Counted from the first letter of the stretch, positions 1 through 9,513 are shown. The stretch is DNA of 33,974 nucleotides from Bacillus sp. 491mf (GCF_900112415.1 NZ_FOLV01000042.1:1-33974), one strand, 5' to 3'. The notes: a model not told the origin generated them from the letters alone. Translations and numbers: made by a program.

Positions 1-432
1 CAAAAAGCGCCTCTCTGTCAGGGGCGTGGGCGTCCTGCGATTCTGAGCGAGCCGCTTCCGCTTTTCTTAAGAAGTTAGGTGGGAGATAAACTGCCTGTAA
101 AAGCCCGATTGGTGAGGGCTGATTAAAGTTTCACTTTATCTCGCTCTTTGCTGCATCTTAAGATTGGAAGAAGTGAAGAAGATAAGTGGGGATGACTACA
201 TATGAAAGTCTAACTGAGCAATTCTCCTCATTGATATGAACAAAACTTTCAAGTTCTTACTCATTATTTGGTGTAAAAACACTATTTTAAGCAACTCAAG
301 CTGTAAAAGTAGAGGTAGGAGTTAGAGTGTATCTGAATGGAAAATGCATATTTGAAAAATTGAATACCCTAGTCCGAAATAAGGAAACATCAGCAAACAA
401 GACAAAGCATAAATAGCCTATGAATTAGGGAA
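1..432. other. Gene-free left edge with a folded sequence
   Basis: No convincing reading frame is present. From about 1 to 200 the sequence is richer in G and C than its surroundings and can fold. An 8-base arm GAGATAAA near 83-90 pairs exactly with TTTATCTC near 135-142, and between them AGCCC pairs with GGGCT around a 9-base loop. This compact, nested look resembles a structured RNA or the end of a mobile element. An omega/HEARO-type RNA of the IS200/IS605 world is one possibility, but I cannot confirm a family from sequence alone. From about 200 to 430 I see nothing distinct. Confidence 0.35.
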
Positions 433-480
433 AACGAAAAAGCATGACCCCGCTAAAATCGAGTTCATGCTTTTTCGTTT
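432..480. terminator. 16-bp stem hairpin, bidirectional terminator-like
   Basis: Positions 432-447 pair perfectly with 465-480 around a 17-base loop. The arms begin or end in A or T runs, so it could stop transcription on either strand. It lies 300 bases beyond the 3' end of the YfhO-family gene. Its loop and right flank (CTTAATGAAATAAT) resemble the hairpin at 3618-3650 on the other side of that gene. Confidence 0.6.
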
Positions 481-574
481 GCTTAATGAAATAATCTGCC
501 TAACTTTGAGGGGGCACTTCAAAATATAGGTTTTTTAGCATTAACCTTCTTTATTACAAATTTCTATATATATC

Positions 575-742
575 CAACTTGATTTTTTAACACATAGATT
601 GCTGCTATGCAGAATACAACATGCCCGCTACTGGGTTGCTCCTTTTGTTTAAAACTTGGCATGTGGCAGGAAGAGGCCCTGACCGCTTCTATGCCTGGCC
701 AGATGCTCTCGTCCATCTAAAAAGAAAGGTTTTTTTATGTCG
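575..742 (+). repeat. Dispersed repeat family 1, copy 1 (long form)
   Basis: This copy opens with CTTGATTTTTTAACACATA, then GCTGCTATGCAGAA, and contains the core GGCCAGATGCTCTCG (697-711) followed by an AAAGAAAGG block. The same ordered blocks recur at 12612-12692 and, inverted, at 29541-29681. The copy lies just past the 3' end of the YfhO-family gene. It is probably one of the cereus-group interspersed repeats (the bcr-type elements), but I cannot assign the subfamily by eye. Confidence 0.7.
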
Positions 743-782
743 TTGTTTCAAGTTGAATTTATATAGTTAGTAAAGTTTAATA

Positions 783-3419
783 CTACGCTGATTGATTGAA
801 TTCACTATTTTGAATACTCTCCTTGTCTTTCGAAGAATTTCGTTTCATTTTCATTTCTCGAATTACAATAATTAGTAAGATTAAAAGACTAGACAATGTA
901 ATAATTAGTCCCTTTAATAAACCTGGTGGTGTGTAAGACAATTCAATTGAATGTTTTCCTGGGTTTGAAATTTGAATTCCTATAAATCCACCTATTTTTT
1001 CTGCCGATACTTCTTTTCCATCTAATTTAACATTCCATCCTTTATCATAAGGAATCGATAAAAATAGGGTTGAATCTTTAGTTGTATATATTTCTCCATC
1101 TAACGATCTTTTTCCAACTTCTTTTATGTCCATTGGTTGAGAAGCCATCTCTTTTATTCTGTTTTTAAAATCAAGAGTAGAAAGAGCATAAAAATGAATA
1201 TTGTTTAGATTGATGTTATCACGTACTTTAATTTTTACAGATACCTTCTCTTTATTATACAATCCTAAATCTATTACCCCAGAGTTATACTTTGAAGGAT
1301 AATTAAATTGAATATTTCTTTCATTAATTATTAATTGAGTATCATCAGAGGGTGGGATAGTAATAAAACCATATAATTCTTGTTGCCCAATTACCTTTAA
1401 GTTCAATATCAAATATGATTCTTGGTCATGTTTATCTTTACGATATTCATCCCCATCTTTTGTTAGATTTTCCATCTTAATATTAACAGGTTGTATTTCT
1501 TTAAAATATTCTTTGTCCTGATTGATGCTCATCATATTATTTTGTAGTTGAAATGGATTTGTTGAATTTGATATCCAATTCTTTTTATCAGAATCTAAAA
1601 CAAAGCCTAGTGGAAGCGAATTATCATTTTGATATGTAACGTATGATCCTTCTTGTTCTACTTTTTGGTAACCAAAATGATTAAATGTTTTATCTGCAAT
1701 TACATACTTTGTCCCAAGAAGTGCTTCAGTAAATAATGTACTACCCGTATTATTTAATGCTAATCCGCCTCTTTCTTCAACTGTGTAACCTAATGACCCC
1801 ATATAATTGTGAAATTTGACATTACCTGTTGAGGTATAATTTGCAATACTGTTATAAGGAACTTTGAGTGAGTCATTTATTTGATATATATTTTCTGCCT
1901 GATTAGTAGCAACTTTTTTTTCAAGACGATAAAATTCTTTATCATTTGACTTTATATTTGCTATTAAAGAACGTATCTCTTGTGGAATTTGATATTCATA
2001 GACTTTTTTATAAGCAGAGTCCTTATTTAGTCCTTCTAGAATGGTACTAGAGTTAATTGTCATTTCTGTAAAAACAAAGCATATCAAAAGTACTTCGAAT
2101 AATCTCTTGAACTTATTATTACTTTGCAACAGAAAAATTAAAATACCTAATATGAAAAGCAATAAAATATTAATTAAAATTTTATCTTTGCTTATAGAGA
2201 CATGATCCCATTTAGAAGCTAGTGACAAAATAAAGACATTAGCAAATATAATTAAAAATAAAACTTTACTTTTAATATTCTTAACCCTATGGTACACATT
2301 CCAAGATAAAAAGACCAATAAGAATGAAAATACAAAAGAAAATCTGAATTCATAACCATTTGGATGTTTAAAACCATGCCATACGACATAAAGTGGATAC
2401 AATATAAAACTCAATATAAATACTATGATATTAAGTCCCCATACTATCTTTTCTTTTTTTGAAATTTTATCAGTTAAGAAAAATATTGGTACAAATAAAA
2501 CAGCTAAAAGCCCTACATATATATAAGGAGTACTGAAAAACACCCCATCATATGCCTGATTAAATAATTTTAAATAAATATCAAATGGTGTACCAAAGGT
2601 CTGTAATTGTGACCATGGAATTTTTCCCGCATTAGTAGATACATCTTTTAAAATTTCTAAAGTGGGGAATATTATTATAGCAGCAATACCAGCAGCTAAC
2701 ACTGTATGTAACAAAAATTGAAAAGCTTTATATATAAATTTTTTGATTTTAAAATCATCGTGAATAATGATTAACCGTGAAAGGAAGTACATAAATGTAA
2801 ATGCACCCACCATATACGATATATAAAAATTGGATATAAAGAGCACAGCTAAACTTATTGTTAAAAAGACTCCGCTTTTATCTTTAATCAACTTTTCCAC
2901 ACTTAATAACACTAGTGGTAAGTAGATTAGGCCATCAATCCACATTAAGTTTTGATAAAAGACAATAGTATATGACGCTAAGGCGTACATAGTAGAAAAA
3001 ATTATGGCTTCAACATATTCCGCTTTAAACCCTTTACGTAAATAAAAACACATTGATATACCGCATGATCCTAATTTTAAAAATGTAATCATTGTTATTG
3101 CTTGTATTAAATGATCACGAGAAAAGAAGGAAATGATTAGTGAAAATGGGCTAGATAAGTAATACGTAAATACACCAAAAAAGTTCATCCCTAATCCAGC
3201 TTGCCAATTAAAAAGTAAACTTGCATTTCCATGTAATACGTCGTAGAAATAAGCATAATATTGGAAATACTGAAACCCCATATCCAATATGAGGATAGTT
3301 TTATCTCCAAAAGGGTAAAAGTTTTGCAATTTAAAAGCCACTAATAATGCAAGGCATGTTATAAAAAATACTACTCCATACAATAAAATGTTATTAACGA
3401 TTTTTGACTTTCTAATCAA
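783..3419 (-). CDS. YfhO-family polytopic membrane protein
   Basis: The product is about 878 residues. The N-terminal half is a string of hydrophobic segments, a largely extracellular half follows, and a last membrane helix sits near the C-terminus before a charged, Asn/Ser-rich cytoplasmic tail. This is the plan of the YfhO family, which works with CsbB-type glycosyltransferases in sugar decoration of lipoteichoic acid in B. subtilis and Listeria. The early acidic-aromatic stretch around DMGFQYFQYYAYF fits the family. I place the start at the TTG at 3419 because AAGGGAG (3434-3428) lies 8 bases upstream; a longer frame to 3530 has no such site. The gene is visibly more AT-rich than its neighbours, stands alone, and is bracketed by two related hairpins, which suggests it was gained. 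Family call is firm; exact substrate is inference. Confidence 0.85.
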   Translation of the reverse strand: MIRKSKIVNNILLYGVVFFITCLALLVAFKLQNFYPFGDKTILILDMGFQYFQYYAYFYDVLHGNASLLFNWQAGLGMNFFGVFTYYLSSPFSLIISFFSRDHLIQAITMITFLKLGSCGISMCFYLRKGFKAEYVEAIIFSTMYALASYTIVFYQNLMWIDGLIYLPLVLLSVEKLIKDKSGVFLTISLAVLFISNFYISYMVGAFTFMYFLSRLIIIHDDFKIKKFIYKAFQFLLHTVLAAGIAAIIIFPTLEILKDVSTNAGKIPWSQLQTFGTPFDIYLKLFNQAYDGVFFSTPYIYVGLLAVLFVPIFFLTDKISKKEKIVWGLNIIVFILSFILYPLYVVWHGFKHPNGYEFRFSFVFSFLLVFLSWNVYHRVKNIKSKVLFLIIFANVFILSLASKWDHVSISKDKILINILLLFILGILIFLLQSNNKFKRLFEVLLICFVFTEMTINSSTILEGLNKDSAYKKVYEYQIPQEIRSLIANIKSNDKEFYRLEKKVATNQAENIYQINDSLKVPYNSIANYTSTGNVKFHNYMGSLGYTVEERGGLALNNTGSTLFTEALLGTKYVIADKTFNHFGYQKVEQEGSYVTYQNDNSLPLGFVLDSDKKNWISNSTNPFQLQNNMMSINQDKEYFKEIQPVNIKMENLTKDGDEYRKDKHDQESYLILNLKVIGQQELYGFITIPPSDDTQLIINERNIQFNYPSKYNSGVIDLGLYNKEKVSVKIKVRDNINLNNIHFYALSTLDFKNRIKEMASQPMDIKEVGKRSLDGEIYTTKDSTLFLSIPYDKGWNVKLDGKEVSAEKIGGFIGIQISNPGKHSIELSYTPPGLLKGLIITLSSLLILLIIVIREMKMKRNSSKDKESIQNSEFNQSA

Positions 3420-3617
3420 TCTTATTACTCCCTTACTTTTGAAATGGAATATAATGATGATGTTGTTGATTGTAAATGTAAAATTAAACTTAAATGGAAA
3501 TCCCATCAATATTCCGTTTAATATTACCATTTTAAATGTATGATGGAAACCCTATGGAAATTTTAGAGATATAATTATTCATCTTATAGCCATAACAAAT
3601 TTAAGGGGAAACTAAAA

Positions 3618-3650
3618 GGCATGGGCCCGATATAATACCGAACCCATGCC
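3618..3650. terminator. Hairpin terminator after the carboxypeptidase gene
   Basis: GGCATGGG (3618-3625) pairs with CCCATGCC (3643-3650). Read on the minus strand the stem is followed by TTTTAG, as expected for a terminator of the gene ending at 3717. Its loop and the flank CCTAATGAAATAAT resemble the hairpin at 432-480. Confidence 0.65.
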
Positions 3651-3716
3651 AGAAAAGTTGCCTAATGAAATAATATTTTTAACGTTATGGAGTTACTTCA
3701 TTGTGCTAGCTTTTTA

Positions 3717-4997
3717 TTACCCAAATAATTTTGACCATATATTAGAGAAGAAGTCTCCAATAGATCGCATCGTCAATACGAACCAATTTGCTTTATCTAC
3801 TTCCTGTGTTGTTTTTACATTGAATTTCGTTTGTTTATTTCCGTCAAGGAAGCCATATTGATCAGTAGATTCTAAAACAAGTGAGCCTACTTTGGCATCC
3901 TTTTTCACAGGTGCAACTAAGCTTCCGTCTTCGGAGATTGATTTGTTTGCATCATAAGAAATTTTGTAAGGAGGTTTACTTCCTTTTTTTGTGACTACCG
4001 TTATCTCTTTTTCAGGTGTCACAGCTACAGTATCTTCTTTTCCTTTTACGACAGGAATTGTATTATTTCTACCTATTTTCAATTTCTGCTTTTCAAAGTT
4101 TTTGAAACCGTAATCCATTAGTGCACGGGATTCTATGAAACGCTCATCCATTGATTTTGTTTTAATAATAACGGAGACTAGGCGTAAATCACCGCGTTTG
4201 GCTGTAATGGTAAAGCAATATCCAGCTGAATCAGAACTTCCCGTTTTTAAGCCGTCTGTTCCTTCATATGCAAATGCAGCGCCTGGTAACATCCAATTCC
4301 AGTTTTCCATACGAATTGGAAGTGGATGATTATCTGGGAAGTTTCTAAATCTTTGCTTTGTATCTTCTAATATTGCTGGATACTTTGTCATAATTGTTCT
4401 AGATAAGATTGCCATGTCTCTAGCTGATAAAGAGTTTTCACCATTCGGATCTGTTCCTTCTGGATGCTTTCCTTTTAAATCAGCATTATTTAATCCTGTA
4501 GCATTTACAAATTTATATTTCTTTAACCCTAGTTTTTTTGCATGTTCGTTTGCAAGACTTATGAAATTCTTTTCACTTCCTGCAAGAAGTTCGGCAAGTG
4601 CAATACTTGATCCGTTTGCTGAGAAGACAAGAATAGAATGATATAATTCCTTAACTGTATATTGTCGTCCTTTTTCAAATGGAACGTTGGAAAATTCGTT
4701 GTTACGGGAAATCTCATAAGCATAATCAGAGATATTTACTTTTGTATCCCAAGTGATTTTTCCTTCTTTAATGGCTTCTAAAACGGAGTATATAACCATG
4801 AGTTTTGACATACTAGCAACTGCAAGTAATTCGTCGGGGTTTTGCTCATGTAGTATTTTTCCTGTGTCTGCATCAAACAGAATAGCAGCAGCGGCTTCAA
4901 TATGTATGTCTTCTTTCGCATAAGAGGGAGTCGCTCCTATGAAAGAAAACATGAGTGTAAGCCCTAATAAAATAGATAACATTTTCCTCATAATCAA
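3717..4997 (-). CDS. D-alanyl-D-alanine carboxypeptidase (peptidase S11, low-molecular-weight PBP)
   Basis: The product is 426 residues. A signal peptide ends near Ala-Tyr-Ala-Lys (residue 28). The three penicillin-binding motifs are all present: SMSK (Ser62, Lys65), SAN (126-128) and KTG (251-253). A beta-rich C-terminal domain and an amphipathic tail (WFVLTMRSIGDFFSNIW) follow, which fits peripheral attachment to the outer face of the membrane, as in DacA/DacF. The enzyme trims the terminal D-Ala of peptidoglycan side chains and so limits cross-linking. The start is ambiguous: TTG at 4997 has AAGG 6 bases upstream, while ATG at 4991 is 12 bases from it; the difference is two residues. The gene is monocistronic, with a terminator at 3618-3650. 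Which of the several Bacillus S11 paralogues it matches cannot be told here. Confidence 0.9.
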   Translation of the reverse strand: MIMRKMLSILLGLTLMFSFIGATPSYAKEDIHIEAAAAILFDADTGKILHEQNPDELLAVASMSKLMVIYSVLEAIKEGKITWDTKVNISDYAYEISRNNEFSNVPFEKGRQYTVKELYHSILVFSANGSSIALAELLAGSEKNFISLANEHAKKLGLKKYKFVNATGLNNADLKGKHPEGTDPNGENSLSARDMAILSRTIMTKYPAILEDTKQRFRNFPDNHPLPIRMENWNWMLPGAAFAYEGTDGLKTGSSDSAGYCFTITAKRGDLRLVSVIIKTKSMDERFIESRALMDYGFKNFEKQKLKIGRNNTIPVVKGKEDTVAVTPEKEITVVTKKGSKPPYKISYDANKSISEDGSLVAPVKKDAKVGSLVLESTDQYGFLDGNKQTKFNVKTTQEVDKANWFVLTMRSIGDFFSNIWSKLFG

Positions 4998-5133
4998 TTA
5001 TCACCTTCGCATCGTTATTAGCATGTAGCTTGTACTATTCTAACATGAGTTTGAATATGGAAAGATTACAATTTTGTAAGCAATATGGATAATTTTTCTA
5101 TTTTTTTAAAGGGTTCCTATTATATAAAACAAT

Positions 5134-5161
5134 AAAAAAAGGACGATTTTCGTCCTTTTTT
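5134..5161. terminator. Terminator of hemQ
   Basis: AAAAGGACGA and TCGTCCTTTT form a stem with A and T runs on both sides. It starts 5 bases beyond the hemQ stop codon on the minus strand. Confidence 0.8.
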
Positions 5162-5165
5162 GTTG

Positions 5166-5909
5166 TTATACGTGTAAAAATTTCGCAACCTTTTCGCTTG
5201 GTAAAATGTTTCCAACAAAGAATGTTCCGAACTCACCGTAGCGTGCACTTACTTCATCAAAGCGCATTTCATATATAAGTTTCTTAAATTGAAGAACATC
5301 GTCGGCAAATAATGTTACGCCCCATTCATAATCGTCAAAGCCAACAGAACCAGTAATGATTTGACGTACTTTTCCTGCATATTGACGGCCGATTTTTCCG
5401 TGGCTATACATTAATTTTTTGCGATCTTCCATCGGTAACATGTACCAGTTGTCTTCGCCTTGACGACGCTTGTCCATTGGATAGAAACAAACGTGGTTTG
5501 CTTTTGGCAACGTTGGGTATAGACGCGCAAGAATTTGTGGATTTTGATATGGATCTTCTTCAGCAGGAAGATAGTTACTTAGTTCCACAACAGAAACGTA
5601 AGAGTATGTAGGAAGCATATACTCTGCTAATGTTGTTTTATTGAATTCTGCTTCAATTTCATTTAATTCTTCCATTGTTGGACGTAAAATCATGAACATA
5701 ATATCAGCCTTTTGCCCAACGATTGTATATAGGGCATGGCTACCTTGTTTTGCAGCTTCTGTTTTATTCCATTTTTCAACGATGTTTAAAAATTCGAACA
5801 TTGCTTGCTGACGTTCATCACTAGACAATGTTTTCCATGCTGCCCAGTCCATAGAACGGAAATCATGTAAACAATACCAACCATCTAACGTTTTTGCTGC
5901 TTCACTCAT
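5166..5909 (-). CDS. hemQ: Coproheme decarboxylase HemQ (YwfI)
   Basis: The product is 247 residues, matching the chlorite-dismutase-like HemQ family. HemQ performs the last step of the coproporphyrin-dependent haem pathway of Firmicutes, turning coproheme III into haem b with peroxide. The conserved block FYPMDKRR supplies Tyr143 and Lys147, and MYSHGKIGR supplies the proximal His170; each sits two positions before its S. aureus counterpart (Tyr145, Lys149, His172). The ending [11 protein letters not shown] is also typical. I chose the ATG at 5909 because an upstream in-frame GTG at 5918 lies inside the GAGGTGA ribosome site that serves this ATG. It diverges from pta, as in B. subtilis. Confidence 0.95.
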   Translation of the reverse strand: MSEAAKTLDGWYCLHDFRSMDWAAWKTLSSDERQQAMFEFLNIVEKWNKTEAAKQGSHALYTIVGQKADIMFMILRPTMEELNEIEAEFNKTTLAEYMLPTYSYVSVVELSNYLPAEEDPYQNPQILARLYPTLPKANHVCFYPMDKRRQGEDNWYMLPMEDRKKLMYSHGKIGRQYAGKVRQIITGSVGFDDYEWGVTLFADDVLQFKKLIYEMRFDEVSARYGEFGTFFVGNILPSEKVAKFLHV

Positions 5910-6133
5910 TAGATTCACCTCGAATAGTCAAGTTTTACACGTTAACTATATCATATATAAATGAAAAAGCATGTAACTTCGTCTTAGGCGCATAAAATTG
6001 TCACATTTCCTGGCGGAATTTTGGGAAAATATAATCATTTATATTTTATCAATTTTTTAGGGGCAATACGTTTAAAATAGAGATAAAAAGCGGTATTCTT
6101 AAATATGGATTTGAATTCGTAGGAGGGTTATTG

Positions 6134-7105
6134 GTGAGCGATTTATTTACAACAGTAAAAGAAAAAGTTCAAGGTAAAAACATTTCTATTGTACTTCCTG
6201 AAGGTACTGATGAAAGAATTTTAGGCGCTGCAGAGCGTTTAGCGAAAGAAGAATTAGTAAGACCAATCTTAGTTGGTAATAAAGAAGAAATTAGTGCGAA
6301 AGCTGCTAGCATGAACTTAACATTAGCAGGTGTTGATATTTATGACCCAGCTACGTACGAAGAAATGGATGCAATGGTAGCATCTTTCGTTGAACGCCGT
6401 AAAGGGAAAGTAACAGAGGAATCGGCTCGTGAAATCTTAAAAGACGAAAACTATTTCGGTACTATGCTTGTATACATGGGCAAAGCACAAGGTTTAGTAA
6501 GTGGTGCAGCTCATTCTACAGCTGATACAGTTCGTCCAGCACTTCAAATCATTAAAACAAAACCAGGTGTTACAAAAACTTCTGGCGTATTTATCATGGT
6601 ACGCGGCGATGAGAAGTATGTATTTGCTGATTGCGCAATCAACATCGCTCCAAACAGCCAAGATTTAGCTGAAATTGGTATTGAAAGTGCAAAAACTGCT
6701 GAATTATTCGGTATCGACCCACGCGTTGCAATGTTAAGCTTCTCTACAAAAGGTTCTGCGAAATCTCCAGAAACAGAGAAAGTTGTAGAAGCAACTCGCA
6801 TCGCAAAAGAAATGGCTCCTGAATTAACATTAGACGGTGAGTTCCAATTCGACGCTGCATTCGTACCATCTGTAGCAGAAAAGAAAGCACCAGGTTCTGT
6901 TATTAAAGGTGACGCTAACGTATTCGTATTCCCAAGCTTAGAAGCTGGTAATATCGGCTACAAAATTGCACAACGCTTAGGTAACTTCGAAGCAGTTGGA
7001 CCAATCTTACAAGGCTTAAACATGCCAGTAAATGATTTATCTCGCGGTTGTAACGAAGAAGAAGTGTACAAGCTTGCTTTAATTACAGCAGCACAAGCGC
7101 TATAA
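6134..7105 (+). CDS. pta: Phosphate acetyltransferase
   Basis: The product is 323 residues, the length of B. subtilis Pta, and a short single-domain form without the N-terminal regulatory domain of the E. coli enzyme. It converts acetyl-CoA and phosphate to acetyl phosphate, which acetate kinase uses to make ATP and acetate. Family signatures include VLPEGTDERIL near the start, GAAHSTADTVRPALQ in the middle, and NVFVFPSLEAGNIGYK near the end. The start is the GTG at 6134: the GGAGG at 6122-6126 is 7 bases away, whereas the in-frame TTG at 6131 would leave only 4. I found no clear CcpA (cre) site in the 224 bases upstream. It lies between hemQ and lipL, as in B. subtilis. Confidence 0.95.
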   Translation: MSDLFTTVKEKVQGKNISIVLPEGTDERILGAAERLAKEELVRPILVGNKEEISAKAASMNLTLAGVDIYDPATYEEMDAMVASFVERRKGKVTEESAREILKDENYFGTMLVYMGKAQGLVSGAAHSTADTVRPALQIIKTKPGVTKTSGVFIMVRGDEKYVFADCAINIAPNSQDLAEIGIESAKTAELFGIDPRVAMLSFSTKGSAKSPETEKVVEATRIAKEMAPELTLDGEFQFDAAFVPSVAEKKAPGSVIKGDANVFVFPSLEAGNIGYKIAQRLGNFEAVGPILQGLNMPVNDLSRGCNEEEVYKLALITAAQAL

Positions 7106-7110
7106 TTATG

Positions 7111-7142
7111 AAAAAAAATCCCCGCATTTGCGGGGATTTTTA
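7111..7142. terminator. Bidirectional terminator between pta and lipL
   Basis: ATCCCCGC and GCGGGGAT form the stem, with eight A on the left and five T on the right. Both convergent genes end against it, and the lipL stop codon overlaps its right edge. Confidence 0.85.
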
Positions 7143-7985
7143 ATTTTCTAACCCAAGTGACTTGTTATTGCGATCAATCATGCGCTGTAAATGATGCTCA
7201 TATAGCGGTACTTCATCTACTGTAAGCTGTGATGGTGTTAATTTTGGTGCAAAGTGCTGCAGCGTCTGTAAAAGGCGCATCATTAGATCTTGAACAGTAA
7301 TAGTTTCACCAAGTAGTTCAGACAGTGAAGCCATTGTACTTGGGACAATTTCAGGATACGTAAATCTAGTTTCTTCACCTTGAATTGCTAAGTTGTAAAA
7401 ATCACGAACAAGTGCTGCACGAGCAGAGCCGCTTTCTATAGCGCATAAGTAAATTTGCACAGCTACGCCTCCGCGAATACGGCGCTGTGAAATACCAGCA
7501 AATTTTTTATCGTTAATACTTAAGTCATAGCTGCCAGGACAGTATGAGCCAACGATTTCTTTTGCTTCAATGGTAACATTGTAATCTTTTAACATTTCCT
7601 TAATTAAATGCCACATTGTATCATAGCCAAGATCGATATCGATACCTTTATCTGTTTCCTGGAATAGAAGAGAAATGTTTAGAACCCCCTCGTCTAATAC
7701 AACAGCAAGTCCGCCTGAATTGCGGACGATAACATGGAAGTCCTGCTCTTTCAAAAATTCAATTCCCTGCTTTAAATAAGGCAAACGTGTATCTTGAATG
7801 CCAAGAACAATCGTATTGTGATGAACCCAAGAGCGCATTGTTGCAGCGGATGTACCGTTCCCAACGGTTGTACATAACGTATCATCCATTGCGAAAGACT
7901 GCAGCGCATGAAATTGTGGACCTAAGCTTGATTGATCAACAATGCGCCACTCTGGTTGAGATAAAATCGAACGAGAATCGCTCAT
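7140..7985 (-). CDS. lipL: Octanoyl-[GcvH]:protein N-octanoyltransferase LipL (YwfL)
   Basis: The product is 281 residues, equal to B. subtilis LipL. It is a biotin/lipoate-ligase-fold amidotransferase that moves octanoyl groups from GcvH onto the E2 subunits of 2-oxoacid dehydrogenases, a step in lipoate assembly. The active-site Cys149 lies in [11 protein letters not shown], and Lys161 lies in [12 protein letters not shown], the conserved lysine motif; [13 protein letters not shown] is the ligase-fold substrate loop. AAGGGG lies 8 bases before the ATG. The gene converges on pta and lies downstream of rsfA on the same strand, but the repeat and hairpin at 8135-8252 separate the two. Confidence 0.93.
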   Translation of the reverse strand: MSDSRSILSQPEWRIVDQSSLGPQFHALQSFAMDDTLCTTVGNGTSAATMRSWVHHNTIVLGIQDTRLPYLKQGIEFLKEQDFHVIVRNSGGLAVVLDEGVLNISLLFQETDKGIDIDLGYDTMWHLIKEMLKDYNVTIEAKEIVGSYCPGSYDLSINDKKFAGISQRRIRGGVAVQIYLCAIESGSARAALVRDFYNLAIQGEETRFTYPEIVPSTMASLSELLGETITVQDLMMRLLQTLQHFAPKLTPSQLTVDEVPLYEHHLQRMIDRNNKSLGLEN

Positions 7986-8134
7986 GTAATTAACCCCTTA
8001 TCTTTAAAATGACAATATTTATTATAGCAAAAAAGAGAGACCTTATATAAATGTAAGTTGAAAACGGGAAAAGCATCTTTTTTTAGGTGGGCGAGAGGGG
8101 CTCACTTTTTGTATTAGTTAGCGGTGATTTACAT

Positions 8135-8252
8135 GTCGAATATCGTCGGGGGGTCTTTATATCGTGTCGAAGCGCCGATATATTGTAAATAACGGTCGAT
8201 AACGGAAGAAAGACTGACTTCAGAAGGCGTTTATGCGCCTTCTGGGTCAGCC
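8135..8252 (+). repeat. Dispersed repeat family 2, copy A (short form)
   Basis: The blocks run in order: GTCGAATATCGTCG, then TGTCGAAGCGCCGATATATT, then CGGTCGATAACGG, then a hairpin. Copies B (16751-16960) and C (17598-17783) carry the same blocks with extra internal units. This copy has only one GCCGATATAT unit. Its hairpin doubles as the likely terminator of rsfA. Confidence 0.75.
8214..8250. terminator. Terminator of rsfA, formed by repeat family 2
   Basis: CTGAC (8214-8218) pairs with GTCAG (8246-8250), and inside it CAGAAGGCG pairs with CGCCTTCTG. On the minus strand the stem is followed by TCTTTCTT. It starts 10 bases beyond the rsfA stop codon. Confidence 0.7.
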
Positions 8253-8259
8253 TTTCTTT

Positions 8260-8943
8260 TTATTCTGCAATTTTTTCTAAATTTCCGTTTCGGTCCATGC
8301 GAAATGATGTTTGTGTACGTTCTTCGTCGTCCATTAATGCCAGTTTACGTGCACGGTTCATAATTTTCATGAGCGTCTCGTAATCTTCTTGAACGGTTGT
8401 GGATTGCTGTTCTAATTTTTCCACTTTCTTTTCTAGTTCAGCATTTTTCCTCATATATTCAACGATGTCTTGTTTCAATCTCTCATTCTCTCTTTCGAGT
8501 GCGGATACTTTTACATTAGAAGTTCCGAGAGATTGTAGAAAATGGATTACGTCATGCATCGCAATTGAAGAGTTTGTTGGCATCGCTTGCGTAGTTTGTA
8601 TAGTTTGAACAGGTTGCTGGGTTTCGATACTAATATTTTCATCAGCCGTTATAGCAGTAGGTGAAGACGGTGGTGTATATAAAAGGCGTTTTTTCGATTG
8701 CTCGCCCCCATTTGCGCGCATTTTGTCTTTGCGATGCTTTTTCGCAAGTTGTAATGCTTGATCGTAACTATAGCGTACGACAGCATTCCAGCGAAAACCG
8801 CAAGCTGCCGAGGTGCGATTTAATTTATCACCAACTTCTTCAAAGGCATTTAATTGTGTACTTCCTTCGCGAACGTGACGTAAAACAGTTTCAGCAAGAA
8901 GTAAATCATCTTCTTCAGTCCAAGCGTCTTGTCTTACTTTCAT
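8260..8943 (-). CDS. rsfA: RsfA-family prespore-type transcription regulator (YwfN)
   Basis: The product is 227 residues. The N-terminus (about residues 5-60) is a Myb/SANT-like DNA-binding domain with the family pattern [25 protein letters not shown] and [10 protein letters not shown]. The middle is a Ser/Thr/Gln-rich linker, and residues near 150-200 form a charged coiled coil, which suggests a dimer. B. subtilis RsfA is made in the prespore and tunes sigma-F-dependent genes. Synteny with ywfN beside ywfL supports orthology, although related paralogues exist in Bacillus. I chose the ATG at 8943 because GGGAG sits 8 bases upstream; the in-frame TTG at 8970 has no matching site. Confidence 0.85.
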   Translation of the reverse strand: MKVRQDAWTEEDDLLLAETVLRHVREGSTQLNAFEEVGDKLNRTSAACGFRWNAVVRYSYDQALQLAKKHRKDKMRANGGEQSKKRLLYTPPSSPTAITADENISIETQQPVQTIQTTQAMPTNSSIAMHDVIHFLQSLGTSNVKVSALERENERLKQDIVEYMRKNAELEKKVEKLEQQSTTVQEDYETLMKIMNRARKLALMDDEERTQTSFRMDRNGNLEKIAE

Positions 8944-9179
8944 AGATTCATCTCCCTTTCTTTTTATCAATATCTTATTTTTAGAATGGACAAAATGAAT
9001 TACTTTTATACAAAGCTCCCAAAATTATGGTAGATTTTGAGCGGAAATATGTTTGTATACCATTTGTTTCTTGCGGGAAGAAAACTTGCATCACATCGAA
9101 AAGAAAGGTAAAATACCATTTAGCGTTTATTGTTATATGTACTTGAGAAAAGTTTCAAATAGAGGAAGTGTTATATAAA

Positions 9180-9404
9180 ATGGGAAACGAATTTCGTGTG
9201 TGTGATGATTGTCAGGCAACGAATGTGAAGACGTTAGTACCGCGTTTAAAGAAAATAGATGGATGTGCAGATATTCAAGTTGGTTGTCAATCATATTGCG
9301 GTCCTGGTCGTAAAAAGTCATTTGCATTTGTAAATAATCGTCCAGTTGCAGCGCCAAATGAAGATGAGTTAATTAAAAAAATTGAAGAAAAGTTAAGCAA
9401 GTAA
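9180..9404 (+). CDS. DUF1450 family small protein
   Basis: The product is 74 residues with four cysteines, in VCDDC near the start and [11 protein letters not shown] in the middle. The block [22 protein letters not shown] is the DUF1450 signature, so the call is to that family only; no biochemical role is known to me. The cysteine spacing would suit a metal or iron-sulfur site, but this is inference. The ATG at 9180 is preceded by GAGGAAG at a rather long distance (about 12 bases), so initiation may be modest. A terminator follows at once, so it is probably not co-transcribed with the iron importer that starts 226 bases on. Confidence 0.75.
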   Translation: MGNEFRVCDDCQATNVKTLVPRLKKIDGCADIQVGCQSYCGPGRKKSFAFVNNRPVAAPNEDELIKKIEEKLSK

Positions 9405-9430
9405 AAAGATACGATGTCGTATCTTTTTTT
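9403..9430. terminator. Terminator after the DUF1450 gene
   Basis: AAAAAGATACGA and TCGTATCTTTTT form a 12-bp stem with a 2-base loop, followed by more T. It starts inside the stop codon of the DUF1450 gene. Confidence 0.8.
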
Positions 9431-9473
9431 GTTTTGTGAAATGTAAAAAAGTTTTATATCACAAAATTTATGA

Positions 9474-9503
9474 TTGACAAGTGTCACCTTGCGTTTGTAG
9501 AAT
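9474..9503 (+). promoter_or_regulatory. Sigma-A-type promoter of the iron-uptake genes
   Basis: TTGACA (9474-9479) and TAGAAT (9498-9503) are separated by 18 bases. The -35 is a perfect match and the -10 matches 5 of 6. The predicted start lies just before or in the first Fur-like box. Confidence 0.7.
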
Positions 9504-9513
9504 AAAAGAAAAC

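Noticed and set aside
5919-6133. CcpA (cre) site upstream of pta
   Set aside because: No stretch resembled the cre consensus well enough to report, although B. subtilis pta is CcpA-activated.
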